Shown: one piece after another, positions 27,944 through 36,121 of the stretch | Position numbering within the stretch: the first letter of the stretch is position 1 | Layout: each line of letters opens with the position of its first letter | From: Carboxydothermus hydrogenoformans Z-2901 | GTDB taxonomy: Bacteria; Bacillota; Z-2901; Carboxydothermales; Carboxydothermaceae | NCBI RefSeq assembly: GCF_000012865.1 | Contig: NC_007503.1 | Coordinates: 1,524,001 to 1,588,000, forward strand | Reading direction: 5' to 3' | Length of the DNA stretch: 64,000 bases | Notes under the pieces: model-generated | Told to the model about the DNA's origin: nothing | What the model saw: only the letters and a program-made list of their open reading frames with translations | The model's database searches: none | Position numbers and translations under genes: made by a program

Positions 27944-29586
27944 GATTTTTCACCACCATGCTTTTTTAGTTCTTCCTCCCGCAGTAGACGGCGTAAAACT
28001 TTACCCACGGCAGTTTTCGGAAGTTCGGATCTGAATTCCACCAAGCGCGGTACTTTGTAGCGGGCCAGGCGAGCGTTACAGAAGTCAATTACTTCCTGCT
28101 CCGTTAAGGTTTCACCATCTTTAACCACAATATAGGCTTTGACCGTTTCTCCCCGGTAAGCATCGGGAACACCCACCACAACCGCTTCTTTAACTTTGGG
28201 GTGCTGGTAAAGTACCTCTTCTACTTCCCGGGGATAAATGTTGTAACCGCTGGCAATAATCATGTCTTTTTTCCGGTCAACAATGTAGAAAAAGCCATCT
28301 TCATCCATTCTGGCAATATCACCGGTGTATAACCAGCCGTCTTTCAGGACCTGGGCAGTTTCTTCGGGACGATTCCAGTAACCTTTCATAACCTGCGGTC
28401 CTTTTACTACCAGCTCGCCAATTTCTCCCGGCGGTAAATCTTCCCCCGTTTCTAAATCAACGATTTTAGCAAGGGTATCGGGATAAGGTACGCCAATCGA
28501 ACCAATTTTTCTTAAGCCGCCAATTGGATTTAAGTGGGTTACCGGTGAAGCTTCGGACAAACCGTAGCCTTCCACCACTATGGCCCCGGTAATTTCTTCA
28601 AATTTTGTCTGGACCTCTACCGGCAGAGGCGCGGAACCGCTGACGCAAACGTAGATGGACTTTAAGTCATACCTGGTAAGATCCGGATAGTTCAGTAAAG
28701 CGATATACATGGTAGGAGCACCGGGAAAAGCGGTAGGACGGTAAAGATCGATATGCTCTAAAATAAGGCCTGCCTCAAATCTGGGAACTAAAATCATGGT
28801 ACCACCAAAGCAAGTAGCTAAATTCATGCCTGTGGTCATGCCGTAAACATGGAAAAGAGGTAAGGCAATTAAAATTCGCTCCTGTCCGGGAACAAAAAGG
28901 CGATGGGAAAATTCTCGCACCTGGTAAGCATTAGCTACTAAATTTTTATGGGTTAACATTGCTCCCTTCGAAACGCCGGTCGTTCCGCCCGTATATTGCA
29001 AAACTGCCACATCATCGGGGCTTACCGCTACTTCCGGAACATCCGGCTCACTATTTAGCACCAAATCATTAAAGTAATAAACTTCCGGGCCAAACTCACC
29101 GGGATATGTTCCGAGTTGTGGAATATTAACTACAATAATATTCTTAAGCGAAGTGTTTCCTTTTACCGCCCGGGCTCGCGGGTATAAAACATCTAACAAA
29201 ATAATCGTTTCAGCACCGGAGTCGTTTAAGTAATACTCAATTTCCCGCTCGACGTACATGGGATTAAGCTGAACGACAACCCCGCCCAGAGATAAGATGG
29301 CAAAATAGCTCATTACAAACTGGGGAGAGTTGGGAAGCATAATTGCTACCCGGTCGCCTTTTTTAATCCCAATTTGACTTAAGGCCCGGGTTAACCTTTT
29401 TACTTTTTCACCAAACTCTTTGTACGTCATTTTTTCGCCCAAAAAAATAGTTGCGATAATTCCCGGATATTTTTCAATCGTTTCCCACAAAAGTTCCGGT
29501 AATGTTTTTTCCGGATAGTCGATGTGCGGTCTTACCCCTTTCACATAATGCTTTAGCCAGGGCATTGCGGTATTTTCGGCAGCCAT
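27940..29586 (-). CDS. Acyl-CoA ligase (AMP-forming), copy 2
   Basis: 548 residues with the same ANL motifs as copy 1: YTGGTTGVSKGAML, VVEGYGLSEASPVTH, the GWLYTGDIARMDEDGFFY hinge and the C-terminal PKTAVGKVLRR lysine. Identity with copy 1 is high over the entire length, and even the ribosome-site region (ACCCCTCCT on the plus strand) is shared, which points to duplication of a larger block. An acyl-CoA dehydrogenase remnant lies just upstream (29632-29706), at the place where copy 1 has an intact acyl-CoA dehydrogenase. Two ligases may differ in acid preference. Confidence 0.92.
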   Translation of the reverse strand: MAAENTAMPWLKHYVKGVRPHIDYPEKTLPELLWETIEKYPGIIATIFLGEKMTYKEFGEKVKRLTRALSQIGIKKGDRVAIMLPNSPQFVMSYFAILSLGGVVVQLNPMYVEREIEYYLNDSGAETIILLDVLYPRARAVKGNTSLKNIIVVNIPQLGTYPGEFGPEVYYFNDLVLNSEPDVPEVAVSPDDVAVLQYTGGTTGVSKGAMLTHKNLVANAYQVREFSHRLFVPGQERILIALPLFHVYGMTTGMNLATCFGGTMILVPRFEAGLILEHIDLYRPTAFPGAPTMYIALLNYPDLTRYDLKSIYVCVSGSAPLPVEVQTKFEEITGAIVVEGYGLSEASPVTHLNPIGGLRKIGSIGVPYPDTLAKIVDLETGEDLPPGEIGELVVKGPQVMKGYWNRPEETAQVLKDGWLYTGDIARMDEDGFFYIVDRKKDMIIASGYNIYPREVEEVLYQHPKVKEAVVVGVPDAYRGETVKAYIVVKDGETLTEQEVIDFCNARLARYKVPRLVEFRSELPKTAVGKVLRRLLREEELKKHGGEKS

Positions 29587-29631
29587 AAAACCCCTCCTGA
29601 TGAAATAATTTTTTTAATTTTCGTAATATCC

Positions 29632-29706
29632 GAAAAATTTTAATCTGATTGGTGCATTCATATATCTGGGTGATTCTACCTCCGGCATTAATTCCTCTAT
29701 CTTCAT
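29632..29706 (-). pseudogene. Remnant of an acyl-CoA dehydrogenase C-terminus
   Basis: Between the enoyl-CoA hydratase-like gene and ligase copy 2, one minus frame reads GRITQIYECTNQIKIFRIL. It aligns with the active-site end of acyl-CoA dehydrogenase copy 1 (KITQIYEGTNQIQRLVIG), and the surrounding DNA aligns with the same place upstream of ligase copy 1. There is no start codon or body of the gene left. Confidence 0.7.
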
Positions 29707-30507
29707 CTATTTATCTTCTGTCATAAACACCGGAGGCCGACGTTCCTTTATAGCTTTTAAACCTTCCCGGTGGTCATCGGTAAACTGGGCGATAGCAAAG
29801 TGCGAAGAAATCAGATCTAAAGCAGCTCTTAAATCCATCCTTAACCCCTGATAAACCGCTCTTTTTATCATTCTAATCGCCACTTCCGGCCCTTTTACCA
29901 GCCGTTCGGCAAATTTATACGTCTCTTCCAGTAATTTATCATCAGGATAAACCCGGTTTACCAGTCCAAGTTGATGTGCCTCCCTGGCATCGATAAAATC
30001 TCCGGTCCAGAGAAGTTCCAAAGCTTTTGCAATACCTATAAGACGTGGTAAGAAGTAAGCTCCTCCATCCCCCGGAACCAGGCCCAACCTGATATATCCC
30101 TCGGAAAAGCGGGCAGATTCCGCAGCAAAACGCAGATCACACATCAGTGCCATATCAAGCCCGGCTCCCACCGCCGTACCATTGATAGCCGCAATGACCG
30201 GTTTATCGATTACTTCCCATAACAAAAGCGGTATTTTCTGAATATGCTTCCAGATAAAATTTTTACTGGCAAGAGGAGTGCTTTTAGCTGTCTTTTCCAG
30301 TAATTCTAAATCTCCACCGGTGCAAAAAGCTTTGCCGCTCCCGGTTAAAACAATAACTTTTACAGCGTCATCCTGCTGGCATTCCTGTAAAAAATTAACC
30401 CACCGGTCAATCATTTCTAACGTAAAAGCATTCATTTTTTCAGGACGGTTTAAGGTAATAGTGGCAATACCCTCTTTTTTTTCTAATAAAATTTCCTGAG
30501 CGCTCAT
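29707..30507 (-). CDS. Enoyl-CoA hydratase/isomerase-family protein with altered active-site residues
   Basis: 266 residues of the crotonase fold (FCTGGDLELL and AAINGTAVGAGLDMALMCDL form the oxyanion pocket). Classical hydratases have two catalytic glutamates; here the first position holds Asp118 (GLDMA) and the second Tyr138 (SEGYIRLGLVPGDGG). Plain crotonyl-CoA hydration is therefore unlikely; an isomerase, a hydrolase or another crotonase-fold reaction is more probable, with Asp147 as a possible acid/base. It is part of the beta-oxidation cluster, directly after an acyl-CoA dehydrogenase. A second family member (32958) keeps both glutamates. Confidence 0.88.
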   Translation of the reverse strand: MSAQEILLEKKEGIATITLNRPEKMNAFTLEMIDRWVNFLQECQQDDAVKVIVLTGSGKAFCTGGDLELLEKTAKSTPLASKNFIWKHIQKIPLLLWEVIDKPVIAAINGTAVGAGLDMALMCDLRFAAESARFSEGYIRLGLVPGDGGAYFLPRLIGIAKALELLWTGDFIDAREAHQLGLVNRVYPDDKLLEETYKFAERLVKGPEVAIRMIKRAVYQGLRMDLRAALDLISSHFAIAQFTDDHREGLKAIKERRPPVFMTEDK

Positions 30508-30528
30508 CTTTCCCCCCCTCGAACAATC

Positions 30529-31689
30529 TTAATTACGGTTAGCCTTACGGTAGCCCAGGGCATCCTGGGCTAAGATAAGCTTATGAATATTGCTGGTTCC
30601 TTCCACTATCTGGTAGTACTTGGCATCGCGAAAATAGCGCGCTACCGGGTACTCTTCCGAATACCCGTAGGCACTAAAAATTCTTAAAGCATAATCGGCA
30701 CATTTGCTGGCGGTTTCACCGGCAAAAAGCTTTGCCATTGATGTTTCCCGGGTACTGGGTACTCCTTTATCTTTTAGAAAAGCCGCCCGGTAAGTTAAAA
30801 GTCGAGCCGCTTCAATCTCCACCACCATCTGGGCAATCCAGTCCTGAATCATCTGAAACTGGCCAACTTTTTGCCCGAACTGTTCCCGGGTGTTGGCATA
30901 TTCAACAGCAGCATCCAGGCAGGCCTGAGCTACCCCAACCGCCCCAGCGGCTGAAGCGAGCCTGGTATCATCTAATTGCTGCATGCAAATTTTAAAACCC
31001 TGCCCTTCCTGCCCTAATAAGTTTTCTCCGGGAACCCGGACATTTTCAAAAGTAATCGCCCCCACCGGTGACGCCCAGTTTCCCAGTTTTTCCTCAATGG
31101 GTTCAATAGTGACACCTTCGCTGTTTAAGTCCACAATAAAAGCCGACATCCCTTTGGCCCTCCGGGATGGGTCGGTATAAGCATAAACCAAAGCAATATC
31201 CGCTACCGGCGCCAGGGAAATCCACATTTTGCTCCCGTTTAAAATATAATAATCCCCATCACGGATAGCTTTTGTGGTCATTGAAGCTACGTCAGAACCA
31301 GCATTGGGTTCAGTAATAGCAAAACATCCTATTAAAGCACCACTGACAAGACCGGGTAAATACTTCTTTTTCGCTTCTTCAGTTCCGTAACGGTAAATAG
31401 TAACTCCAGGACCTAAAGTATTGGCAGCAAAGATAATTCTAAGAGAACTGTGCACCCGGGCTATTTCTTCACAGAGGATTGCTACCGCCAAATACCCCTG
31501 ACCATTACCCCCGTATTCTTCAGGAATAATGCACCCTAAAAATCCAAGCTCGCCCATTTTCTGCACCAGGTCCCGGCGAAAACGATGAGCTTTATCATCG
31601 GCATCAGCAGTGGGTTTTACTTCTTTTTCGGCAAATTCCCGGGCTAAACGCTTAATTGCCAGTAAATCCTCCGGTAAATCAAAGTTCAT
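30529..31689 (-). CDS. Acyl-CoA dehydrogenase, copy 2
   Basis: About 386 residues from the ATG at 31689 (a GTG three codons earlier is possible). FAD-site motifs are FAITEPNAGSDVASMTT and MWISLAP. The glutamate in YYQIVEGTSNIHKLI lies at the usual catalytic position, but the surrounding residues differ from copies 1 and 3. This gives it a more distant branch, perhaps acting on a branched, cyclic or dicarboxylic acyl-CoA. It follows an internal terminator, so its transcript level may be lower than that of the thiolase gene before it. Confidence 0.9.
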   Translation of the reverse strand: MNFDLPEDLLAIKRLAREFAEKEVKPTADADDKAHRFRRDLVQKMGELGFLGCIIPEEYGGNGQGYLAVAILCEEIARVHSSLRIIFAANTLGPGVTIYRYGTEEAKKKYLPGLVSGALIGCFAITEPNAGSDVASMTTKAIRDGDYYILNGSKMWISLAPVADIALVYAYTDPSRRAKGMSAFIVDLNSEGVTIEPIEEKLGNWASPVGAITFENVRVPGENLLGQEGQGFKICMQQLDDTRLASAAGAVGVAQACLDAAVEYANTREQFGQKVGQFQMIQDWIAQMVVEIEAARLLTYRAAFLKDKGVPSTRETSMAKLFAGETASKCADYALRIFSAYGYSEEYPVARYFRDAKYYQIVEGTSNIHKLILAQDALGYRKANRN

Positions 31690-31716
31690 GCTCCTCACTT
31701 CCTTAACTTTTTTAAA

Positions 31717-31743
31717 AAAGCGGCCAATTCCTTTGGCCGCTTT
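31717..31743 (-). terminator. Internal terminator inside the beta-oxidation cluster
   Basis: AAAGCGGCCAA and its complement TTGGCCGCTTT form a perfect stem with a short loop, and TTTTTT follows on the minus strand. It starts 12 bases after the thiolase stop and ends 28 bases before the next gene, leaving almost no room for a new promoter. Confidence 0.85.
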
Positions 31744-31754
31744 ATTTGGTGTGT

Positions 31755-32942
31755 TTAATCGTCGATATTTTCAATGATCGTAGCTACTCCCTGACCTCCA
31801 CCGCAGCAAGCGGTTATCAGAGCATATCTACCCTGACGGCGTTTTAGTTCATAAACCGCTTTAACCACCAGGATGGCCAGTGACGCCGCAATCGGGTGGC
31901 CCAAAGCTATTGCTCCGCCATTGGGATTAAATTTTTCTTCATCCCGCCAGTCAATGCCCAGTTCCCGGCATACGGCAATTGACTGAGAAGCAAAGGCTTC
32001 ATTTAGCTCAATAACATCAATGTCATTTAAAGTTAAGCCGGTTTTGGCTAAAACCTTTTTCACTGCGGGAACAGGACCAATCCCCATAATATTGGGATCA
32101 ACTCCGGCAGCCGCATGACCTACTATTCTGGCCATAGGCTTTAACCCCAATTTTTCGGCTTTCTGCCGGCTGGCAATTAATAAAGCAGCGGCGCCGTCAT
32201 TTATCCCCGAAGAGTTGCCAGCAGTTACGGTGCCGCCGGGCTTAAAGGCCGGCGGAAGTTTGGCCAGAACTTCGAGGGTAGTATTCGGCCGGGGATGCTC
32301 GTCCTGATCAAAAATTACCGGGTCTCCTTTTTTCTGAGGAACCACAATGGGCACAATCTGCTCTTTAAAGCGCCCCTCCTGGATGGCCCTGGCGGCTTTT
32401 TTCTGGCTTAAATAGGCAAACTCATCCTGCTCTTCCCGGCTGATCTGCCAGCGTTCCGCAACGTTTTCCGCCGTAATTCCCATGGGAGGGTCGCCTATTT
32501 CTGCTGGAGCTAATGTTCTTCTTGGTATCCAGGCAGGAGCGGTCCGCTGAAAGGCTTCAGTAGGCCTTTCCATCAGGTAAGGCTGGCGGGTCATGCTTTC
32601 CACTCCACCGACCAGATAAAGCTCGCCAACCCCGCCCCAGATAAGAGAAGCCGCTAAATTTACAGTAGTAGAACCGGACCCGCACTGCCGGTCTACCGTT
32701 ATCGCCGGTACTTCAAGCGGCAACCCAGCTTTAAGCCAGGCTACCCGGCCCATACAGCCCACAGCGCCCAGGCAGTGGCCAAAAATTACCTCATCCACCT
32801 CTAAAGAGTCTTTTAAGCCGCTTCGTTTAATTACTTCTTTAATTACCTCCGCCGCATAAACCTCTGGCGGCAGGTCTTTTAATGCTCCTTTTTCTTTGGC
32901 AATGGGCGTTCTTACTGCCCCCACAATTACCGCATCACGCAT
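31755..32942 (-). CDS. Acetyl-CoA acetyltransferase-type thiolase
   Basis: 395 residues. The nucleophilic cysteine is in [14 protein letters not shown] (about residue 87), the catalytic histidine in [12 protein letters not shown] and the second cysteine in [10 protein letters not shown], so the active site is complete. It cleaves 3-ketoacyl-CoA in beta-oxidation or makes acetoacetyl-CoA. The gene follows the functional crotonase and 3-hydroxyacyl-CoA dehydrogenase genes with gaps under 20 bases. The second thiolase of this window (36122) belongs to a different subfamily. A strong terminator follows immediately. Confidence 0.93.
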   Translation of the reverse strand: MRDAVIVGAVRTPIAKEKGALKDLPPEVYAAEVIKEVIKRSGLKDSLEVDEVIFGHCLGAVGCMGRVAWLKAGLPLEVPAITVDRQCGSGSTTVNLAASLIWGGVGELYLVGGVESMTRQPYLMERPTEAFQRTAPAWIPRRTLAPAEIGDPPMGITAENVAERWQISREEQDEFAYLSQKKAARAIQEGRFKEQIVPIVVPQKKGDPVIFDQDEHPRPNTTLEVLAKLPPAFKPGGTVTAGNSSGINDGAAALLIASRQKAEKLGLKPMARIVGHAAAGVDPNIMGIGPVPAVKKVLAKTGLTLNDIDVIELNEAFASQSIAVCRELGIDWRDEEKFNPNGGAIALGHPIAASLAILVVKAVYELKRRQGRYALITACCGGGQGVATIIENIDD

Positions 32943-32957
32943 TTTCCCCCTCCCCTT

Positions 32958-33731
32958 TTACCGGCCTTTAAAATTCGGCGGCCGTTTTTCAAAGAAAGCA
33001 GTTCTTCCCTCCACCGCATCTTCACTGCTAAACGCCACTTTGGAACCTTCTTTCTCAATTTTTAAACCTTCTTCTATTGAAGTATCCAGCCCTAAAGTTA
33101 CCGCCTTTAAAATTTCCCGCATAGCGATGGGCGCCCCTTTGGCAAGCTTAGCTGCCAGCGCCCGGGCTTCTGTTAGTACCTGGTCTTTGGGTACGACTTT
33201 GTTTACCAGACCGTAGCTTAAGGCTTCTTCTGCCGTTATTGGCTCTCCGGTAAGCATTGCTTCCAGGGCTCTGGTTTTACCAATTAACCGGGGTAACCTC
33301 TGGGTACCTCCCCAGCCAGGGATAATGCCCAGTTTTACTTCGGGCAAAGCCATGGAAGCATCATCTGCTAAAATGCGCAGGTGACAGCTTATCGCTAATT
33401 CGGTTCCTCCGCCGTAGGAGCTACCGTTCAGCGCAGCAATCACCGGCTTGGGGAAAAGCTCAATTTGCCGGAAAAGAACACTTCCTTCCACTTCCGGTAA
33501 AATCCCTTTAGCCCGGTCAGCAAATTCCGTGATATCTGCCCCGGCACAGAAAACCTTGCTACCTTCCCCGCTAATTATTACCGCCCGAATCTCGGGATTT
33601 TTCTCAATTTCCTGCAAAGCTTTTTGTAAATCTTTTAAAACTTTCTGGCCAAGAGCATTTACCGGCGGGTTGTTTAGGTAAATAACGGCATAACCGTCCG
33701 TAACCTCAAATTTAATTTTTTCAAATTCCAC
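32958..33731 (-). CDS. Enoyl-CoA hydratase (crotonase)
   Basis: 257 residues. Both catalytic glutamates are in place: Glu111 in YGGGTELAISC and Glu131 in LPEVKLGIIPGWGGTQRL. It adds water to crotonyl-CoA or longer enoyl-CoA esters. It is flanked by the 3-hydroxyacyl-CoA dehydrogenase (upstream) and the thiolase (downstream) with short gaps, giving the three reactions of a beta-oxidation turn in consecutive genes. It could equally run in reverse for synthesis, but no thioesterase or butyryl-CoA transferase gene is evident. Confidence 0.93.
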   Translation of the reverse strand: MEFEKIKFEVTDGYAVIYLNNPPVNALGQKVLKDLQKALQEIEKNPEIRAVIISGEGSKVFCAGADITEFADRAKGILPEVEGSVLFRQIELFPKPVIAALNGSSYGGGTELAISCHLRILADDASMALPEVKLGIIPGWGGTQRLPRLIGKTRALEAMLTGEPITAEEALSYGLVNKVVPKDQVLTEARALAAKLAKGAPIAMREILKAVTLGLDTSIEEGLKIEKEGSKVAFSSEDAVEGRTAFFEKRPPNFKGR

Positions 33732-33749
33732 CGCAAATCTCCCCGCTTT

Positions 33750-34619
33750 CTATTTTTTCTCCTGGGTGTAATCATAAAAGCCTTTACCAACTTTCCGTCC
33801 CCATTCTCCTTTAACAAATTTCTCCACTACGGTAGGAGATGGCTTCATAGCAGGATCCCGGCTTTCCCGGTATCTTTCCATTTCAACGTAATAAGTAAGG
33901 TCGATACCGGTTAAATCCATTAACCTAAAGGGTCCCATGGGGTGACCAAGGCCAAGTTCCACCGCGGTATCAATATCCTTATAATCGGCTATTCCTATTT
34001 CATATAAATAGAACGCTTCAGCCTTAATAGCCGCTAAAATGCGGTTTACCAGAAAGCCGTAAATTTCTTTTTGCAGCAAAACCGGAACTTTGCCCATTTT
34101 CCGGGCTACTTCCATCGTCACTTCTGCAGTTTCATCGGCAACATGAGGTCCTTTAACCACTTCAACCAGTTTCATGACCAGAGCTGGGTTAAAGAAATGC
34201 ATATTTAAAACTTTTTCCGGACGTTTGGTAACATCGGCAATTTTGGAGCTGACAATGTAGGAGCTGTTGGTAGCTAAAATGGCATGGGGAGGGGTAAGTT
34301 CATCAAGCTTTTTAAATAATTCCCGCTTGACATCCAGCTTTTCAATTACCGCTTCAATGACAAAGTCCACATCTTTGCAGGCCTCTTCCAGACTCAAAGT
34401 GAATGTCAAATTTTCTTTAGCTTTGGCAGCTGCTTCCTCGGTAAGTTTTCCTTTCGCCACCCTTTCAGGTAAGTAGGTTTCCACAAAGTTTTTGGCCCTG
34501 TTTAAGATTTCTTCGTTAATGTCGGTACAGGTGACCTGATAGCCGGCCAAAGCTGCAGCCAGGGAAATCTGGTGACCCATGTTGCCGGCCCCAACAACAC
34601 AAATTTTTTTAACTTCCAT
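33750..34619 (-). CDS. hbd: 3-hydroxyacyl-CoA dehydrogenase (Hbd/PaaH type)
   Basis: 289 residues, the usual length of the single-function enzyme. The N-terminal Rossmann motif is ICVVGAGNMGHQISLAAA. The catalytic histidine lies in VLNMHFFNPALVMKLVEVV, and the C-terminal dimer domain has LGHPMGPFRLMDLTGID. It oxidises 3-hydroxyacyl-CoA with NAD. It is followed at 18 bases by the crotonase. The AbfD product crotonyl-CoA would pass through crotonase, this enzyme and thiolase to acetyl-CoA. Confidence 0.93.
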   Translation of the reverse strand: MEVKKICVVGAGNMGHQISLAAALAGYQVTCTDINEEILNRAKNFVETYLPERVAKGKLTEEAAAKAKENLTFTLSLEEACKDVDFVIEAVIEKLDVKRELFKKLDELTPPHAILATNSSYIVSSKIADVTKRPEKVLNMHFFNPALVMKLVEVVKGPHVADETAEVTMEVARKMGKVPVLLQKEIYGFLVNRILAAIKAEAFYLYEIGIADYKDIDTAVELGLGHPMGPFRLMDLTGIDLTYYVEMERYRESRDPAMKPSPTVVEKFVKGEWGRKVGKGFYDYTQEKK

Positions 34620-34671
34620 AAAAGATACCTCCCTCTTGTTTTTTTACTGCCGGCAATTACTTTTGCCAGCT

Positions 34672-35100
34672 TTATTTCTCTCCTTCAAGAACTTTAAACT
34701 TGTAACCATAGCGGATTACGTCTTCTTCCGTGTAAATTTGCCGCAAAACCATCTCCACCGGCATCCCAATTTTAATTTCTGCCGGTACCGGTTCGGTCAA
34801 TTGAGCTATAATCCGGGGACCTTCCTCCAATTCCACCAGCACCACCGGATAAGCTCCCCGGTATGCCGCTTCTTCGGAAAATTCCGGAGGCGCTCCCGCT
34901 CCAGCAATAACGGTATAGGAATAAATTTTGCCGCGCCCGCTTAATTGCACTTCGGTAAAATTATCCAGCGCCCCGCAGGATTTACAGCCAGCCTTGGGCG
35001 GAAAAATTATTTGACCGCAGTTGGAGCATTTTAAACCTACCAGGCGGTATCTCTGTTTTACCGCCCGCTGGTACATGGGGATGGAAATATGCGCACCCAT
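34672..35100 (-). CDS. DUF35 OB-fold zinc-ribbon protein
   Basis: 142 residues: an N-terminal zinc ribbon (CSNCG and CKSCG, 15 residues apart) followed by an OB fold (RGKIYSYTVIA). In archaea DUF35 proteins bridge an acetoacetyl-CoA thiolase and HMG-CoA synthase to channel the intermediate; bacterial homologues accompany steroid-degrading thiolases and aldolases. Here the same three gene types occur in one run (thiolase 36122, HMGCS-like 35112, this gene) with gaps of 2 and 11 bases, so a three-protein complex is likely. Confidence 0.88.
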   Translation of the reverse strand: MGAHISIPMYQRAVKQRYRLVGLKCSNCGQIIFPPKAGCKSCGALDNFTEVQLSGRGKIYSYTVIAGAGAPPEFSEEAAYRGAYPVVLVELEEGPRIIAQLTEPVPAEIKIGMPVEMVLRQIYTEEDVIRYGYKFKVLEGEK

Positions 35101-35111
35101 GGCTTCACCCC

Positions 35112-36119
35112 TTATAAATACCTCTTAACTCTGAGGTACTGAATAAAATTTAAATATTTTTTCCCTGAGGCAAGCTTTTCTCGAACCGGCACTCTATTTG
35201 CTGGTTTTTTCACTGTCAGGCTAAAAGCTATCACCCCGGCACCGGAACCATAAGTAGCTACAATAACTTTTTCTCCCGGTTTAGCCCGGTCCAGAACTGC
35301 CGCCAGACTTAAAAAGGGAGAAGCAGCACCGGTATCACCCGTATTTTCGTAAAGCAGGCCTGGTAGCATTTGTTCGTCGGTAAAACCAAGTTTTTTGCCG
35401 GCTTTCAGGGGAAGGCGGCTTTCAATTTCGTGCAATACAGCATAATTGTAATCAGCCGGCTTTAAATTTTCTTTTTCCAAAAGTTCGGTTACCGCCTTTG
35501 TTATCAACTTTTGATAGGCCTCACCGGTAAAGGTTTTAACGCCAATATCTTTTATTTCACCGCTGCCAGCTTTGCGAAAACGTTCGCCTAAATTTTCCTG
35601 GACCAGAGCTACAAAGTTATTTACCACTGCCAGAGGATTTTCTGTCCCCAGGATAAAGGCAGCACTGCCTGCAGCCAGTCCGTGCTCAATGGGGTCTTTA
35701 ACATTAGCCCTGGGAGCATCAGCCACGATAACCAGAGCTTTTTGGCCAAAGCCTCCTTTTACTAAGCTTACTGCCGTTAAAAAAGCCTCACCGCCGGCCC
35801 GGGTAGATTGGCCGTATTCAGCTGAAAATAGATTTTTTTTAAGTCCGAGCATTTCCGCAATACTGCCGGAAAGCAATTTTTCACTGTAAGGCGGACTGGT
35901 GGAAGCCCAGGTCAAAAGGGAAATTTCTTCAGGATTTATACCTTCAAAAAGAGCATCCCTGGCAGCAGCTATACCCATTGTTAACGAATCTTCATCAAAA
36001 TCGGCAACTGTTTTCTCACTGAAGTTTGCTCCGCAGCTGCCCAGGGCTTTCTGGTATTCGCTCCTGGTTATTCTAAGGCCGGGGAAATAGATGCCGTAAC
36101 TTACTATCCCCACTTCCAT
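35112..36119 (-). CDS. HMG-CoA synthase-like thiolase-fold protein lacking the catalytic cysteine
   Basis: 335 residues with the thiolase-fold organisation of archaeal HMG-CoA synthases (start IVSYGIYFPGLRI, and VLHEIESRLP with the conserved histidine near residue 230). The position of the nucleophilic cysteine reads EYGQSTRAGGEAF, with threonine about residue 106 in place of Cys, and the region that normally holds the catalytic glutamate reads TWASTSPPYSEK. A standard condensation is therefore improbable. It may be a scaffold or regulatory partner for the neighbouring SCP2-type thiolase and DUF35 protein, or catalyse a non-covalent reaction. It lies two bases after the thiolase gene. Confidence 0.82.
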   Translation of the reverse strand: MEVGIVSYGIYFPGLRITRSEYQKALGSCGANFSEKTVADFDEDSLTMGIAAARDALFEGINPEEISLLTWASTSPPYSEKLLSGSIAEMLGLKKNLFSAEYGQSTRAGGEAFLTAVSLVKGGFGQKALVIVADAPRANVKDPIEHGLAAGSAAFILGTENPLAVVNNFVALVQENLGERFRKAGSGEIKDIGVKTFTGEAYQKLITKAVTELLEKENLKPADYNYAVLHEIESRLPLKAGKKLGFTDEQMLPGLLYENTGDTGAASPFLSLAAVLDRAKPGEKVIVATYGSGAGVIAFSLTVKKPANRVPVREKLASGKKYLNFIQYLRVKRYL

Positions 36120-36121
36120 CG

